DNA of 64,000 nucleotides from Nocardia goodfellowii (GTDB lineage Bacteria; Actinomycetota; Actinomycetes; Mycobacteriales; Mycobacteriaceae): assembly GCF_017875645.1 (NCBI RefSeq), contig NZ_JAGGMR010000001.1:5332001-5396000 (forward strand), given 5' to 3'. Every line of letters starts with the position of its first letter. The first letter of the stretch is position 1. Below are positions 18,061-26,500 of this stretch, one piece after another. Below the pieces are notes generated by a model. That model made no database searches, had not been told where the DNA came from, and saw only the letters and a program-made list of their open reading frames with translations. The position numbers were made by a program, and so were the translations under genes.

Positions 18061-18106
18061 CATTACCTCGCAGGTAATGGCCACCCGGCGGAGAACTTCA
18101 TAGAGT
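18061..18106 (+). promoter_or_regulatory. 19-bp perfect palindrome and -10 box of the HTH regulator gene
   Basis: CATTACCT-CGC-AGGTAATG (18061-18079) has perfect 8-bp arms. It sits where the -35 element would be for the TAGAGT -10 box at 18101-18106, which precedes GTG 18114 by seven bases. This is a strong candidate for the autoregulatory operator of the downstream gene. Confidence 0.65.
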
Positions 18107-18113
18107 GCACCCC

Positions 18114-18884
18114 GTGCGTACTCTGACAGCCGGTGACCTGCTCCGGCACTGGCGGCTCGAACGCCGCCTGAGCCAACTCGAACTGGCGGCCCGCGCCGAC
18201 ACCTCCGCCCGCCATCTGAGTTTCCTCGAAACCGGCCGCGCCACCCCCAGCCGCGCCATGCTGGCCAACCTGTGCGAGCACCTGCAGGTCCCGCTGCGCG
18301 AACGCAACCGCCTGCTACTGGCCGCCGGATACGCGCCCGCCTTCGCCGAACCCGCCCTCGACACCCCGGAAATGGCGCCCGTGCGCGCCGCCGTCCGCCA
18401 AATCCTCGACGGCCATCAGCCCTACCCAGCGTTGGCCATCGACCAATCCTGGACCATGATCGACGCCAACGCCGGAGTGGCGCTGCTGCTCACCGGCATC
18501 GATCCCGCCCTGCTCACTCCACCGGTGAACGCGCTGCGACTCACCCTGCACCCCGACGGGCTGGCCGCGCGCATCCTCAACCTGCCCGAATGGCGCGGCC
18601 ACATCTTCGCCCGGCTCACCCGCCAGATCGAAGCCACCGGGTCACCGGAGCTGGCCGAACTACACGCCGAACTCCGCGAATACCCCGGCGGCCACACCGA
18701 ACTCGTCCTGCCCGCACCCGATCAGGTGGTGGTGCCGCTGCGCCTGCGCCACGACGGCCGGGACCTGTCGTTCCTCAGCGTCACCACCGTCTTCGGGACA
18801 CCTATGAACGTCACCGTCGCCGAACTGGCCATCGAATCGTTCTTGCCCGCCGACGAGGCGACGCGCGCGGCCCTCAACCCCTGA
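18114..18884 (+). CDS. Helix-turn-helix regulator, MmyB-like
   Basis: 256 residues. The N-terminal XRE-type helix-turn-helix reads [20 protein letters not shown], then [19 protein letters not shown]. The C-terminal MmyB-like ligand domain includes [20 protein letters not shown] and [18 protein letters not shown]. MmyB-type regulators usually control a nearby oxidoreductase through a short palindrome. I place the start at the leaderless GTG 18114; GTG 18105 would lie within the -10 box. The gene downstream is convergent, so the target is unclear and autoregulation is likely. Confidence 0.82.
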   Translation: MRTLTAGDLLRHWRLERRLSQLELAARADTSARHLSFLETGRATPSRAMLANLCEHLQVPLRERNRLLLAAGYAPAFAEPALDTPEMAPVRAAVRQILDGHQPYPALAIDQSWTMIDANAGVALLLTGIDPALLTPPVNALRLTLHPDGLAARILNLPEWRGHIFARLTRQIEATGSPELAELHAELREYPGGHTELVLPAPDQVVVPLRLRHDGRDLSFLSVTTVFGTPMNVTVAELAIESFLPADEATRAALNP

Positions 18885-18887
18885 CTG

Positions 18888-19757
18888 TCAGGACGTCTTC
18901 GCGATGACCCGCTCGGCGAACTTCGACAGGTGCGCGATCTTGGTGTCCAGCGACTCGGTGTCCTGATCCCGGGTATAGGGGGAGCGGAACCCGACGATCA
19001 CATCGGTGACGCCCTTGTCCTCGAGCCGCTTGACCCCGTCCACGGTGAACCCGTCCAGCGAGATCACGTGCACCTCGAAATCCTTGCGGGTCCCATACTC
19101 CTGACGCAGCGTGTCCAGCTTGCTCAGCAACCGGTCCAGTTCCTCGCCGTCACCGCCGGCGTGCATCCAGCCATCGCAACGAGCGGCCCGCCGCAGCGCC
19201 GGCGCGCTGTGCCCGCCGACCAGGATCGGCAGCGGCTCCGTGGGCACCGGGTTGATCTTGATCGGCGGCAGATCGTAGAACTCGCCGTGATACTCGAAAT
19301 AACCGCCCGCACACAGCCCGCGCACGATATCGATGCACTCGTCCATCCGGGCGCCGCGCTTCTCGAACGGCACATCCAGGATCTCGAAGTCGTCCGGCCA
19401 CGGACTGATACCCACACCGAACCCGAACCGGTTACCGCTCAACGCCGCCAGCGACGCCGCCTGCTTGGCCACCAGCACCGGAGGACGGATCGGCAGCTTC
19501 ACCACGAACGGCGTCACCCGCAACGTCGTGGTGGCAGCCAGAATCGCCGCCGACAGCACGAACGCCTCGATGAACGGCTTGTCCTCCAAGAACTCCCGAT
19601 TCCCGTCCGGGGTATAGGGATACGTGGCGTCGGACTCCTTCGGGTAGGCGATGCTGTCGGCCACCGTGATCGAGGAATACCCGGCCGCCTCGGCCGCCTG
19701 CGCCAACGGCACGTAGTACTCCGGGTTCGTCATCGCCTCGGCATAGGTGAATCGCAA
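18888..19757 (-). CDS. LLM-class flavin (F420 or FMN)-dependent oxidoreductase
   Basis: 289 residues of the luciferase-like TIM-barrel family: FTYAEAMTNPEYYVPLAQAA at the start, PIRPPVLVAKQAASLAALSG, RFGFGVGISPWPDDFEIL, and PLPILVGGHSAPALRRAARC. The family usually oxidises or reduces an unknown organic substrate with F420 or FMN. The start is TTG 19757, with AGAAAGG nine bases before it. It probably forms an operon with the VOC gene upstream at 20310. Confidence 0.82.
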   Translation of the reverse strand: MRFTYAEAMTNPEYYVPLAQAAEAAGYSSITVADSIAYPKESDATYPYTPDGNREFLEDKPFIEAFVLSAAILAATTTLRVTPFVVKLPIRPPVLVAKQAASLAALSGNRFGFGVGISPWPDDFEILDVPFEKRGARMDECIDIVRGLCAGGYFEYHGEFYDLPPIKINPVPTEPLPILVGGHSAPALRRAARCDGWMHAGGDGEELDRLLSKLDTLRQEYGTRKDFEVHVISLDGFTVDGVKRLEDKGVTDVIVGFRSPYTRDQDTESLDTKIAHLSKFAERVIAKTS

Positions 19758-19803
19758 TGTGCAGCCTTTCTATAGTGGGGCGGTCGGCCCGCGACGGGCA
19801 GAG

Positions 19804-20310
19804 TCAGGTCCATGGGTTGCGGTGTCCTTCGGGAACGAGCCGGTCGAACATCGCCCGCATCTCCGGCGACAACCGCATCAACTCCACATAGGAGCCGATC
19901 GGCCCGCCCGCCAGATAGACGAACTCCATTCCGGCCCCCTCGAACGCCCCCTGCGCCACGATCTCCGCTCCGGCGGCCTTCGCCTCCGCGACCGCGGCCT
20001 CGAAATCAGCGGGCACCCACGCCACGTGATGCAGCCCCGGGCCCGCCTGCTCCAGATGCTCGGAATACAGGCTCACCCCCGACCTGGGCTCGATCAGCTC
20101 CAACTGCTGTCCACCCGCGTACCCCAGCGCCACGGTGATCGTGTAGTCGGCGGGCGCACCCCGGTGCTCGCACAGCTCCGGGCCGAAGCGCACGTCCGGG
20201 ATGGTCAACCACTTCTCGATGCCGTACCGCGCGCTGAACTCCCGCGTCGCCGCCTCGATATCCGGCACCACCCAGCAGAGCTGGAAGATAGGACCCCGCG
20301 CAATGCTCAT
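19804..20310 (-). CDS. VOC-fold (glyoxalase/bleomycin-resistance) family protein
   Basis: 168 residues with two VOC modules: FQLCWVVPDIEAATREFSAR and LHHVAWVPADFEAAVAEAKA, ending in GPIGSYVELMRLSPEM. The likely metal ligands are His in GLHHVAW and Glu in YVELM. It is similar to extradiol-dioxygenase or epimerase-like VOC proteins, and no substrate can be named. ATG 20310 has only a weak ribosome site. It lies 46 bases upstream of the LLM oxidoreductase gene. Confidence 0.75.
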   Translation of the reverse strand: MSIARGPIFQLCWVVPDIEAATREFSARYGIEKWLTIPDVRFGPELCEHRGAPADYTITVALGYAGGQQLELIEPRSGVSLYSEHLEQAGPGLHHVAWVPADFEAAVAEAKAAGAEIVAQGAFEGAGMEFVYLAGGPIGSYVELMRLSPEMRAMFDRLVPEGHRNPWT

Positions 20311-20497
20311 CGGCGACCCCCGGGCCGATCGCCCGGTACCCCAGCACCCGAGCCGCAGACTGCAACGTGTTCTAACTTCACGCACTCAACCAACCACCCG
20401 CCGCCCGGGCACGTCAAGAGATCGCCCCGATTGGCCGCAGACCGCCAGCCCACCCCACTGCGAACGCCGCCACACAGTCAGGCGGCGCTACCCGACA

Positions 20498-21295
20498 TCA
20501 GCCGTTTCGCGAGCGCCGCGCCAATTCGACTGTCGCCGCACGAAGCTGGTCGATCGAATCGATCGGCTCCGCATACCCCACCCGAGTCCGAGCCACCCCA
20601 CGCGGCGTCACCACCCGAAGATCCAAACCATAACGATCAGCCCGCTCACACCCCGCCTCCGTGGCATCCGGATACCCGCCCAGCCGCTGCGCCATCGCCA
20701 GCAACGCATCCGCGTGATCGACATTGAGATGCTCGACCGCCCGCGCCGCCACCGGAATCACCGGATCCGGCTCCGCCGCCGCGTACTGCTCGGCACTCGC
20801 CGAATCCATCCGCCCATACCCACCGACCCAGCGCACCCGCCGCACCCGCAACACCCACAGCGCGAAATCGCTGTAATCGATGTAGTACTTCGCCGCCGGC
20901 ACCGCCGCCAAATGCGCCTCCCGCGCCGCCACCGCCTCCGCACCCTCGGGCCGCTCCACCACACCGGCCAGCGTGATCCGCGTACCCGCCAACGGATCCG
21001 ACGGCATCTCCGGCGCCACCACCGAAATGCTCGCCCGCGGATCCGCCGCCAGATTCCGCCCGTGCTCGGCCATCCGCGACACACACAGCACCGGCTGCCC
21101 CGCCAGCAACCCATAGGTGACAAACGACGCCCACGGCCCGCCGTCCTCGCTCAAACTGGCCAGCGTCGCCGTATTACCCGACGCAGCGACCGTTCTCGCC
21201 TCCTCCGCCGCCGAAGGGCGTGTGGCATTCACCACCGGCCCGGTCGGCTGCGGAATCGAAGGCGCGTCGCCCGGGTCACCATGATCGAGAGTCAT
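20498..21295 (-). CDS. HugZ-like split-barrel protein with DUF2470 domain
   Basis: 265 residues. An N-terminal pyridoxamine-5'-phosphate-oxidase-like split barrel (GNTATLASLSEDGGPWASFV, then GQPVLCVSRMAEHGRNLAAD, DPRASISVVAPE) is followed by a DUF2470 end (AVEHLNVDHADALLAMAQRL). Related HugZ proteins bind or degrade heme, and others act as F420- or flavin-dependent enzymes. I infer a heme or flavin role but see no definitive ligand. The N-terminal ~25 residues are low in structure. Confidence 0.78.
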   Translation of the reverse strand: MTLDHGDPGDAPSIPQPTGPVVNATRPSAAEEARTVAASGNTATLASLSEDGGPWASFVTYGLLAGQPVLCVSRMAEHGRNLAADPRASISVVAPEMPSDPLAGTRITLAGVVERPEGAEAVAAREAHLAAVPAAKYYIDYSDFALWVLRVRRVRWVGGYGRMDSASAEQYAAAEPDPVIPVAARAVEHLNVDHADALLAMAQRLGGYPDATEAGCERADRYGLDLRVVTPRGVARTRVGYAEPIDSIDQLRAATVELARRSRNG

Positions 21296-21456
21296 CTCAG
21301 TCCTTCAGCCAGTGGATACACCGCCACCGATTCTCCCACCGCGAACTCCCGGCACCCCGGCGCACCCACCCACTCGACATGGAATCGCCGCCGCGCGAAC
21401 GCCAAAGGACCGCATTGCGCAGGCACGGCAGCAGCCGATGGGCGACACTGTGCGGC

Positions 21457-22551
21457 GTGACCCGATACGCATTCGACGCCGACCGCAACGCCCTCGTCGC
21501 CATCTGGGCGACCGGGCGCGGCGACCTGACCGAGACGGTGGCCGTGCTGCCCTCGATAAGTCCGGATCAGGCAACCGGTTTGGCATCGAATCTCACGACC
21601 CTGTCCCGCTTCCAGTGGCGCACCTACACCCACCCCGCCAGCGCCGCCGGCGACCCCGATGTCCCCAACAGCGAAGCCTGGCGCCGCGCCGAGGAACGCC
21701 GCAACTTCAAAGACGTCGAAGCCGGTATCCGGCACCCCAACCTGCCCACCGAACAGGGACTCGTCGTCTCCTACAGCGGCGTCGTCGAATCCGCGCACCG
21801 CGTCGGCCGCACCCTGCACAGCATCGACGTCGAACACCTGACGGAAACGATTGTCGCCGAAGTAGACCGCGAACAACGCGCCATCGAATACGCCGAACTC
21901 GGTGACCTCTCCGGCCGGGCCCGCCAAGCCGTCGAACTGTCCCGCCCCGACGTCTCACCCGCCCAGGTCCAAGCCGCCGACCAACTGCTGCGCGCCGACC
22001 CGCTCGGATCCCTGGAACTCTTCACCGAACTCGACCCCGCCTCGGCCTCGGTCGCGGCCGCGCACTGGCTCTACGCCGCGGCCGAAGTCGCTGGCGAGCT
22101 CGCGGGCATCCCGACCGCCGAAGTGGTCGTGGAGGCCGACGAACTCGAAGCCCTCCAAGTCGACACCCCGACCATGGTCCTGGAACGACTGGTAGCGGGG
22201 GAGACCCCCACCGAGGTCGTCGCCGACCTCATCGCCGAAGCCATGGCCGTCTCCGAAGGTCACGTACCCGCCCCCTGGGCCGTCGTCGCCCGCGTCGCCG
22301 AAATAGAGGAGCAGGCACGAAAATACGAGGTCGACAGCGCTACCCGGGCCGCCCTGCTCGCCGAATTCCGGATCAGCCGACTGGACCCCGTCCGCCCCGC
22401 CCTGGACTTGCTGGAAGACCTGCTCGACGGCATCCGCGGCTGCCTGCTGCTCTACACCGCCCACAGCGCGGGCGACGATGCCGACCTGGAGGAGCAGTTC
22501 GCCGATGACGTGCGAGCCGAAGCCGATGCGCATCCTGATCAGCTGTTCTGA
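21457..22551 (+). CDS. Hypothetical protein, 364 residues, mostly helical
   Basis: I do not recognise the family. It begins VTRYAFDADRNALVAIWATG. The N-terminal third has mixed strands (LVVSYSGVVESAHRVGRTLH), and the rest is Ala/Glu-rich and helical (VAAAHWLYAAAEVAGELAGI, then VVVEADELEALQ). The C-terminal stretch LLEDLLDGIRGCLLLYTA is copied in a fragment at 39626-39670. GTG 21457 was chosen because residues encoded upstream look non-coding. It is followed by a strong hairpin terminator. Confidence 0.65.
   Translation: MTRYAFDADRNALVAIWATGRGDLTETVAVLPSISPDQATGLASNLTTLSRFQWRTYTHPASAAGDPDVPNSEAWRRAEERRNFKDVEAGIRHPNLPTEQGLVVSYSGVVESAHRVGRTLHSIDVEHLTETIVAEVDREQRAIEYAELGDLSGRARQAVELSRPDVSPAQVQAADQLLRADPLGSLELFTELDPASASVAAAHWLYAAAEVAGELAGIPTAEVVVEADELEALQVDTPTMVLERLVAGETPTEVVADLIAEAMAVSEGHVPAPWAVVARVAEIEEQARKYEVDSATRAALLAEFRISRLDPVRPALDLLEDLLDGIRGCLLLYTAHSAGDDADLEEQFADDVRAEADAHPDQLF
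22412..22456 (+). repeat. 45-bp segment copied at 39626-39670
   Basis: This segment, encoding LEDLLDGIRGCLLLY in the 364-residue hypothetical protein, recurs 17 kb away with two mismatches and in the same reading phase. See the fragment at 39626. Confidence 0.85.
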
Positions 22552-22566
22552 TCAATAGTGGGGGAG

Positions 22567-22585
22567 AGCGTTGCGCCGCAACGCT
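22567..22585 (+). terminator. Hairpin terminator after the 364-residue hypothetical gene
   Basis: AGCGTTGC-GCC-GCAACGCT is a perfect 8-bp stem with a 3-base loop, 16 bases past the stop codon and followed by TTCTC. Confidence 0.75.
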
Positions 22586-23159
22586 TTCTCGGTAGTCAAG
22601 GGAGTGGCTCCGCGTCCTGCGGGCTCCGCCGCACCGTAGTAGTTCGATCGAAGTAAGCCCGCTCTGCCAGAGAACTACAGCTGTCATAAACATCCTAGTT
22701 TGTAGATATGCGCATCCAACTATATGGTTGTCTCATCACTCTGCCGCCACCTACAGCTCACAACGGCCCTTCACAAAAACCTCATTGAGAGGAAGGGTGG
22801 AAACTCGCCCGCGAGTCAAGGTCTGGGGGAGAGTGGGGGTCGTGGCGCGCTTGTCAGACCCCTCGCTGCGTATTGTGATCGGTCCGGATTGTTCGGGGGA
22901 GGGAGGCTGCATCAGCGACATGGCCGATCGAGCAAAGATGATGTGTTGGGACGGGGGGAGAAGTCAGCCGGAATATTCAGGCTCCAAGGGGCCCAGGTCC
23001 GACCCGGATAGCGTCCTGCACTTGCCCTTTCAAACTAGATGCCTAAATTGGGCTATGCGTATCTATGCATGCAGTACCCACACACCAACGCCAGACAGCA
23101 CCAACGTTCCGCAAAAAAGACCAGCTTTGACCTCAGGGGACTGGCCCGAAAAGGGGGAG
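22586..23159. other. Intergenic region, no gene seen
   Basis: About 570 bases of somewhat lower GC. Frames present (for example 22728-23222 plus) have no ribosome site and amino acid use unlike the neighbouring proteins. I see no tRNA or clear riboswitch fold. Confidence 0.45.
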
Positions 23160-23876
23160 TCAGGGCTGCTGGGTGATGCAGTACCACAGGACTGCCATCG
23201 TCCCGAGGACGAAGAGCGGTGAGAGCACCCAGGTTTCGAACTTGTTCCCGGTGCGCTCGATGATGGGGAAGCGCACGCGGGTGTCGAGTGGCCAGAACAG
23301 CCGGCAGCCGCGGTCGGTCAGGCAGTCGCCGAGGATATGGGTCAGCGAGCCGAGGCCGACGCAGAACGGCAGCCAGGCGGGTTTGTCGGCGATGTAGTGG
23401 TCCATGACGAAGGTGCCGGACACCGCGAGCACGATGACGGTGCCGTAGGTCCGGAAGCTGTCACCGGGCGGGCAGAGGTGCAGGGCGCGAACAGCCAGGG
23501 CCAGTAAGAAGAAGACGAGCGCGAGGGTGAACGGCCGTCCGATCCAGTGCGCGCCGGCCCACGTCGCGTAGGTCGCGACGGCCACGAACAGCAGCGAGTG
23601 CGTGCCGCGCCGATGTCCGCCGGACAGTTTGCTGATCAGGACGCACAGGAAGTACGAAACCGGCCCCAGCACATGCGCTATGGAGCTCTTCGGGTGGTCG
23701 GCGTCGGGGAGTAGTGCCGCGCCGGCGGTCAGAAATACCCCGAGCACCAGCTCCACCGTGCCGATATGGCCCGTAGCGTCTTGCAGGGCGGGATAACTCA
23801 GCACTGTTACGGGCAGCAACGCTGCCGCTCCCGACCACGCCAAGGCCCCACTGGTCGCATGAGAATGTCCAAGCAC
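23160..23876 (-). CDS. DUF457/YdjM-family membrane-bound metal-dependent hydrolase
   Basis: 238 residues with about six hydrophobic segments. Hallmarks are the N-terminal GHSHATSGALAW, the metal-type motif LLPDADHPKSS, GGHRRGTHSLLF and LTHILGDCLTDRGCRLFWPL. The family has conserved His/Asp residues in the membrane and is predicted to be a hydrolase, possibly acting on lipids or phosphodiesters; true activity is unknown. GTG 23876 follows TAGCGT by six bases, predicting a leaderless mRNA. Confidence 0.82.
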   Translation of the reverse strand: MLGHSHATSGALAWSGAAALLPVTVLSYPALQDATGHIGTVELVLGVFLTAGAALLPDADHPKSSIAHVLGPVSYFLCVLISKLSGGHRRGTHSLLFVAVATYATWAGAHWIGRPFTLALVFFLLALAVRALHLCPPGDSFRTYGTVIVLAVSGTFVMDHYIADKPAWLPFCVGLGSLTHILGDCLTDRGCRLFWPLDTRVRFPIIERTGNKFETWVLSPLFVLGTMAVLWYCITQQP

Positions 23877-24140
23877 CCGTCAACGCTAGTTGATCATGCG
23901 TTCATCACGAATTCGCCTGATGGGGGAAGGGCACTGTGGCACAAGGGAATACGGGCGAGTTATCAAGATCACTTGTGACGCCCGGGGGCATCGCGGGCGG
24001 ACCGGGGCATTCGTTCCCGCGCCCTCCGGCGTGTCGGGACCGTGGCAATGCGCCCCTGCTGGCATGCTTTCGGCAATTCGTGCGTCCCGTTCGGTTTGCC
24101 TTGCTCCGTGATATACCCCCAACTTCAGGAGAACTCGGCT

Positions 24141-24770
24141 ATGTATCGTGTGCGTTCGATCCGTCTCGCCGCCGCAGTAGCGGCGGCCGCTCTGCTCGTG
24201 CTCGGTGGCGGCGCTCCCGCTGTCGCCGACGAGCCGACGGTGGACTGGACCTCCGCCGTTCAGCAGCTGCGAAAAGCTGCCACCGGTAACCCCGCCGCCA
24301 CCGCGGCGGTGGAGCGGCTCATCGCCTCGAAGCAGCTGCCCGACACCAAGAAGGCGGCTCTGCCGGCTCAGCCGTTCCAGATTCCCGCCCAGTCCGATAT
24401 CGGGCGGGGTAGTGGCCCTGGTGTTTACGGGTCCGGTGTCGCGCTGGGCATCGATGGCTTCCGGTTCGGTTTCTTCGGCGGCCCCGGCACCATCGCGCCG
24501 AACCAGACCGGCGCGAAGCTCGAGGTGATCTGGTACAACGTCTCCAACGGGCGCAGTGCCACCGACCTCCTCATCGAGCACCAGGACATCCCGGTCGACA
24601 CGACCATCCGCACCCGTGCCCTGGACACCGGTCCGGGCATGATCGTGGCCGCCGTCTATGGTTCGCTGTGGCACCGCTGGTCGGTCCCGGTCTCCGACGC
24701 TCATCCCGATGGCTACCAGTACCAACTGGGCACCATCTCGATCCCGTCCTTCGGCGCCGTCTACAACTGA
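24141..24770 (+). CDS. Secreted hypothetical protein with Sec signal peptide
   Basis: 209 residues. MYRVRSIRLAAAVAAAALLV is a typical signal peptide, with cleavage likely after AVA near residue 29. The mature part has a helical region (TSAVQQLRKAATGNPAATAA, then VERLIASKQLPDTKKAALPA) and a Gly-rich beta domain (GPGVYGSGVALGIDGFRFGF). I do not recognise the family, but the pattern is common among Nocardia and mycobacterial exported proteins. ATG 24141 has an AGGAGA ribosome site. It is monocistronic, closed by a strong terminator. Confidence 0.75.
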   Translation: MYRVRSIRLAAAVAAAALLVLGGGAPAVADEPTVDWTSAVQQLRKAATGNPAATAAVERLIASKQLPDTKKAALPAQPFQIPAQSDIGRGSGPGVYGSGVALGIDGFRFGFFGGPGTIAPNQTGAKLEVIWYNVSNGRSATDLLIEHQDIPVDTTIRTRALDTGPGMIVAAVYGSLWHRWSVPVSDAHPDGYQYQLGTISIPSFGAVYN

Positions 24771-24786
24771 CCTCGCTGATCGAATC

Positions 24787-24822
24787 CCGAACGGGTGCAC
24801 GGAGTTCCGTGCACCCGTTCGG
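24787..24822 (+). terminator. Strong hairpin terminator after the secreted protein gene
   Basis: A perfect 16-bp stem (CCGAACGGGTGCACGG and its complement) with a 4-base loop, 17 bases past the stop and followed by TGTTTG. This is the strongest terminator in the window. Confidence 0.9.
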
Positions 24823-25472
24823 TGTTTGCAGGGGAGCGGTGTCGCTCGGGGCAGTAGTACGACGAACTTCAGCTGTTGTGCTCCTATAACTCCGACATGA
24901 CATAATGTTGATTATCGGTTCGGGAACGTTGCTGGGATCGGGGTTGGCGCGGTTCGCGAACTACGTTGTTGCGAGCACTGTTTCGTACGACCGCTGACGT
25001 CTCTAGCCCATTGGCTCTCCTAGGCTTTGCGCGCCTTCCTGTGCATCTCGAGTGATGCGGTTTGATTCGCTCTGCGTCATTTATCGCCCAAAGGAAATAT
25101 TCCTGCCAAATGTGCTATCTAGCGAAATATATTGATTTGCACGACTATTCGCCGCCGCATCCCTCTCTTTCGGGGTTCAGCCACCTTCGCTCAAAACGTC
25201 ACTGTGACGGAATGTGGGAACTGGAATGGTTTGTGTGAGAGAGCTAAAGGAATGATGGCTGCCTCCTCGACGTCGATTTCAGGTCAGCCGGTGGGCCGTG
25301 CTACAGCGTGTCGGCGAGTGATTTGCGGCCGTTGGAGCTTAGGCGGCTTCCAACGCTTCTGCGCCGAAGCTGACCGAACGCTATTCGGTTTCTGCTGCGG
25401 AGACCGATTACCGGCTGGTAGTTTCACGTTCGCTGGGCGTGGGCTCAGGTCGGGGCGCATGTCTGGAGGGTC
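24823..25472. other. Intergenic region upstream of the SGNH esterase
   Basis: About 650 bases of lower GC, AT-rich around 25080-25135. It contains the 13-bp palindrome at 25197 and a 7-bp inverted repeat near 25330-25354 (CGTTGGA and TCCAACG). I see no convincing gene; short frames such as 24905-24997 lack a ribosome site. Confidence 0.45.
25197..25209. promoter_or_regulatory. Palindrome CGTCACTGTGACG, copy 1
   Basis: A perfect odd palindrome with 6-bp arms, about 264 bases upstream of the SGNH esterase gene. The same 14 bases (with the trailing G) recur at 26415, upstream of the next gene. It is probably a shared transcription-factor site; the factor is unknown. Confidence 0.5.
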
Positions 25473-26366
25473 ATGAAGAAGACATCTTTGGCGTTGTTCG
25501 TCTGTGTCGCTGTGGGTTTCGGAACGGTGTCGGCGGTGGCGCCGACGGCGGAGGCGGTTCCGGCGTTCAGTGAGTATGTGGCGCTGGGTGATTCGTGGGC
25601 GGCGGATGTGACGTTGAATCCGTCGACGCTGACCGCGGAGTTCACGCCGGTGTCGTGCTTGCAGAGCCGTAGCAACTATGCGCGGCAGGTGGCGGCGGCG
25701 TTGGCGGTGCCGGAGTTCCGGGACGCGTCGTGTGGTGGTGCGGTCACCGACGATATGACCAGGCCGCAGGTATCGAGGCCGGCGACGGGTAATCCCCCGC
25801 AGTTCGATCAGCTCAGTCCGTCCACCGATTTGGTGACGGTGCTGATCGGCGGTAACGACGCGGGGTTGGCGGCGGCGGTGCTGGGCTGCATCACTGCGGA
25901 TCCGGCGGCGACGCCGTGCCTGACGTCGTTCACGGCGGGTGGTGTGGATCGGATGTCGGCGGCTATCGCGCTGGCCGAGCCGAAGGTGGGCGCGGTGTTG
26001 CGCGGTATTCGGGAGCGGTCGCCGAAGGCGCGGATTCTGCTGCTGAACTATTTCGAGATCGTGGGCGTCGAGGGCGGGTGTTTTCCGGAGATCCCGATCT
26101 CGGATGGGGATGCGGTCTGGTTGGGGCATCGGCTGATCGAGTTGAACGCGATGTTGGCGCGGGTGGCGCGGATCAACGGTGTGGAGCATGTCGATACCTA
26201 TGCGGGCAGTCACGGTCATGATGCGTGTCAGCCGCCGGGTGTGCGCTGGGGTGAGGGTTTGGTGCCGCTTACCAGTGACCCGGCAGGTCCGGCGGTACCG
26301 TTCCATCCGAATCAGCTGGGTTCGGATCATCAGGCGCGCAGTGTGCTGACAGTGCTGGGTCGGTAG
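25473..26366 (+). CDS. Secreted SGNH/GDSL esterase or lipase
   Basis: 297 residues with a signal peptide (MKKTSLALFVCVAVGFGTVS, cleavage near AEA at 28). SGNH blocks are clear: GDSW with the nucleophile Ser41, the Gly of block II in ASCGGAVTDD, GGND of block III, and HPNQLGSDH of block V with the catalytic Asp/His. Paired cysteines suggest disulfides. It probably hydrolyses ester bonds in lipids outside the cell. ATG 25473 has a GGAGGG ribosome site. Confidence 0.9.
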   Translation: MKKTSLALFVCVAVGFGTVSAVAPTAEAVPAFSEYVALGDSWAADVTLNPSTLTAEFTPVSCLQSRSNYARQVAAALAVPEFRDASCGGAVTDDMTRPQVSRPATGNPPQFDQLSPSTDLVTVLIGGNDAGLAAAVLGCITADPAATPCLTSFTAGGVDRMSAAIALAEPKVGAVLRGIRERSPKARILLLNYFEIVGVEGGCFPEIPISDGDAVWLGHRLIELNAMLARVARINGVEHVDTYAGSHGHDACQPPGVRWGEGLVPLTSDPAGPAVPFHPNQLGSDHQARSVLTVLGR

Positions 26367-26414
26367 CGGCCGGACGCGCCGCTCCCCCGTATCACACTGC
26401 GCCCCAACGTAAAG

Positions 26415-26427
26415 CGTCACTGTGACG
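26415..26427. promoter_or_regulatory. Palindrome CGTCACTGTGACG, copy 2
   Basis: Identical to the site at 25197 including the trailing G, and located 74 bases before the molybdopterin oxidoreductase start. TTGAAT lies just downstream, so the site may overlap a promoter. Confidence 0.55.
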
Positions 26428-26500
26428 GTTGAATAGGGTGCCTGTACCGTCTGGGTCACTCAGGGTAGCCTGGGGTCACCGAGGGAAAAGGTGATCGCCT

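Noticed and set aside
22728..23222. A 164-codon plus-strand frame in the gap
   Set aside because: No ribosome site or -10 box before it, it runs into the end of the DUF457 gene, and its composition is unlike local proteins.
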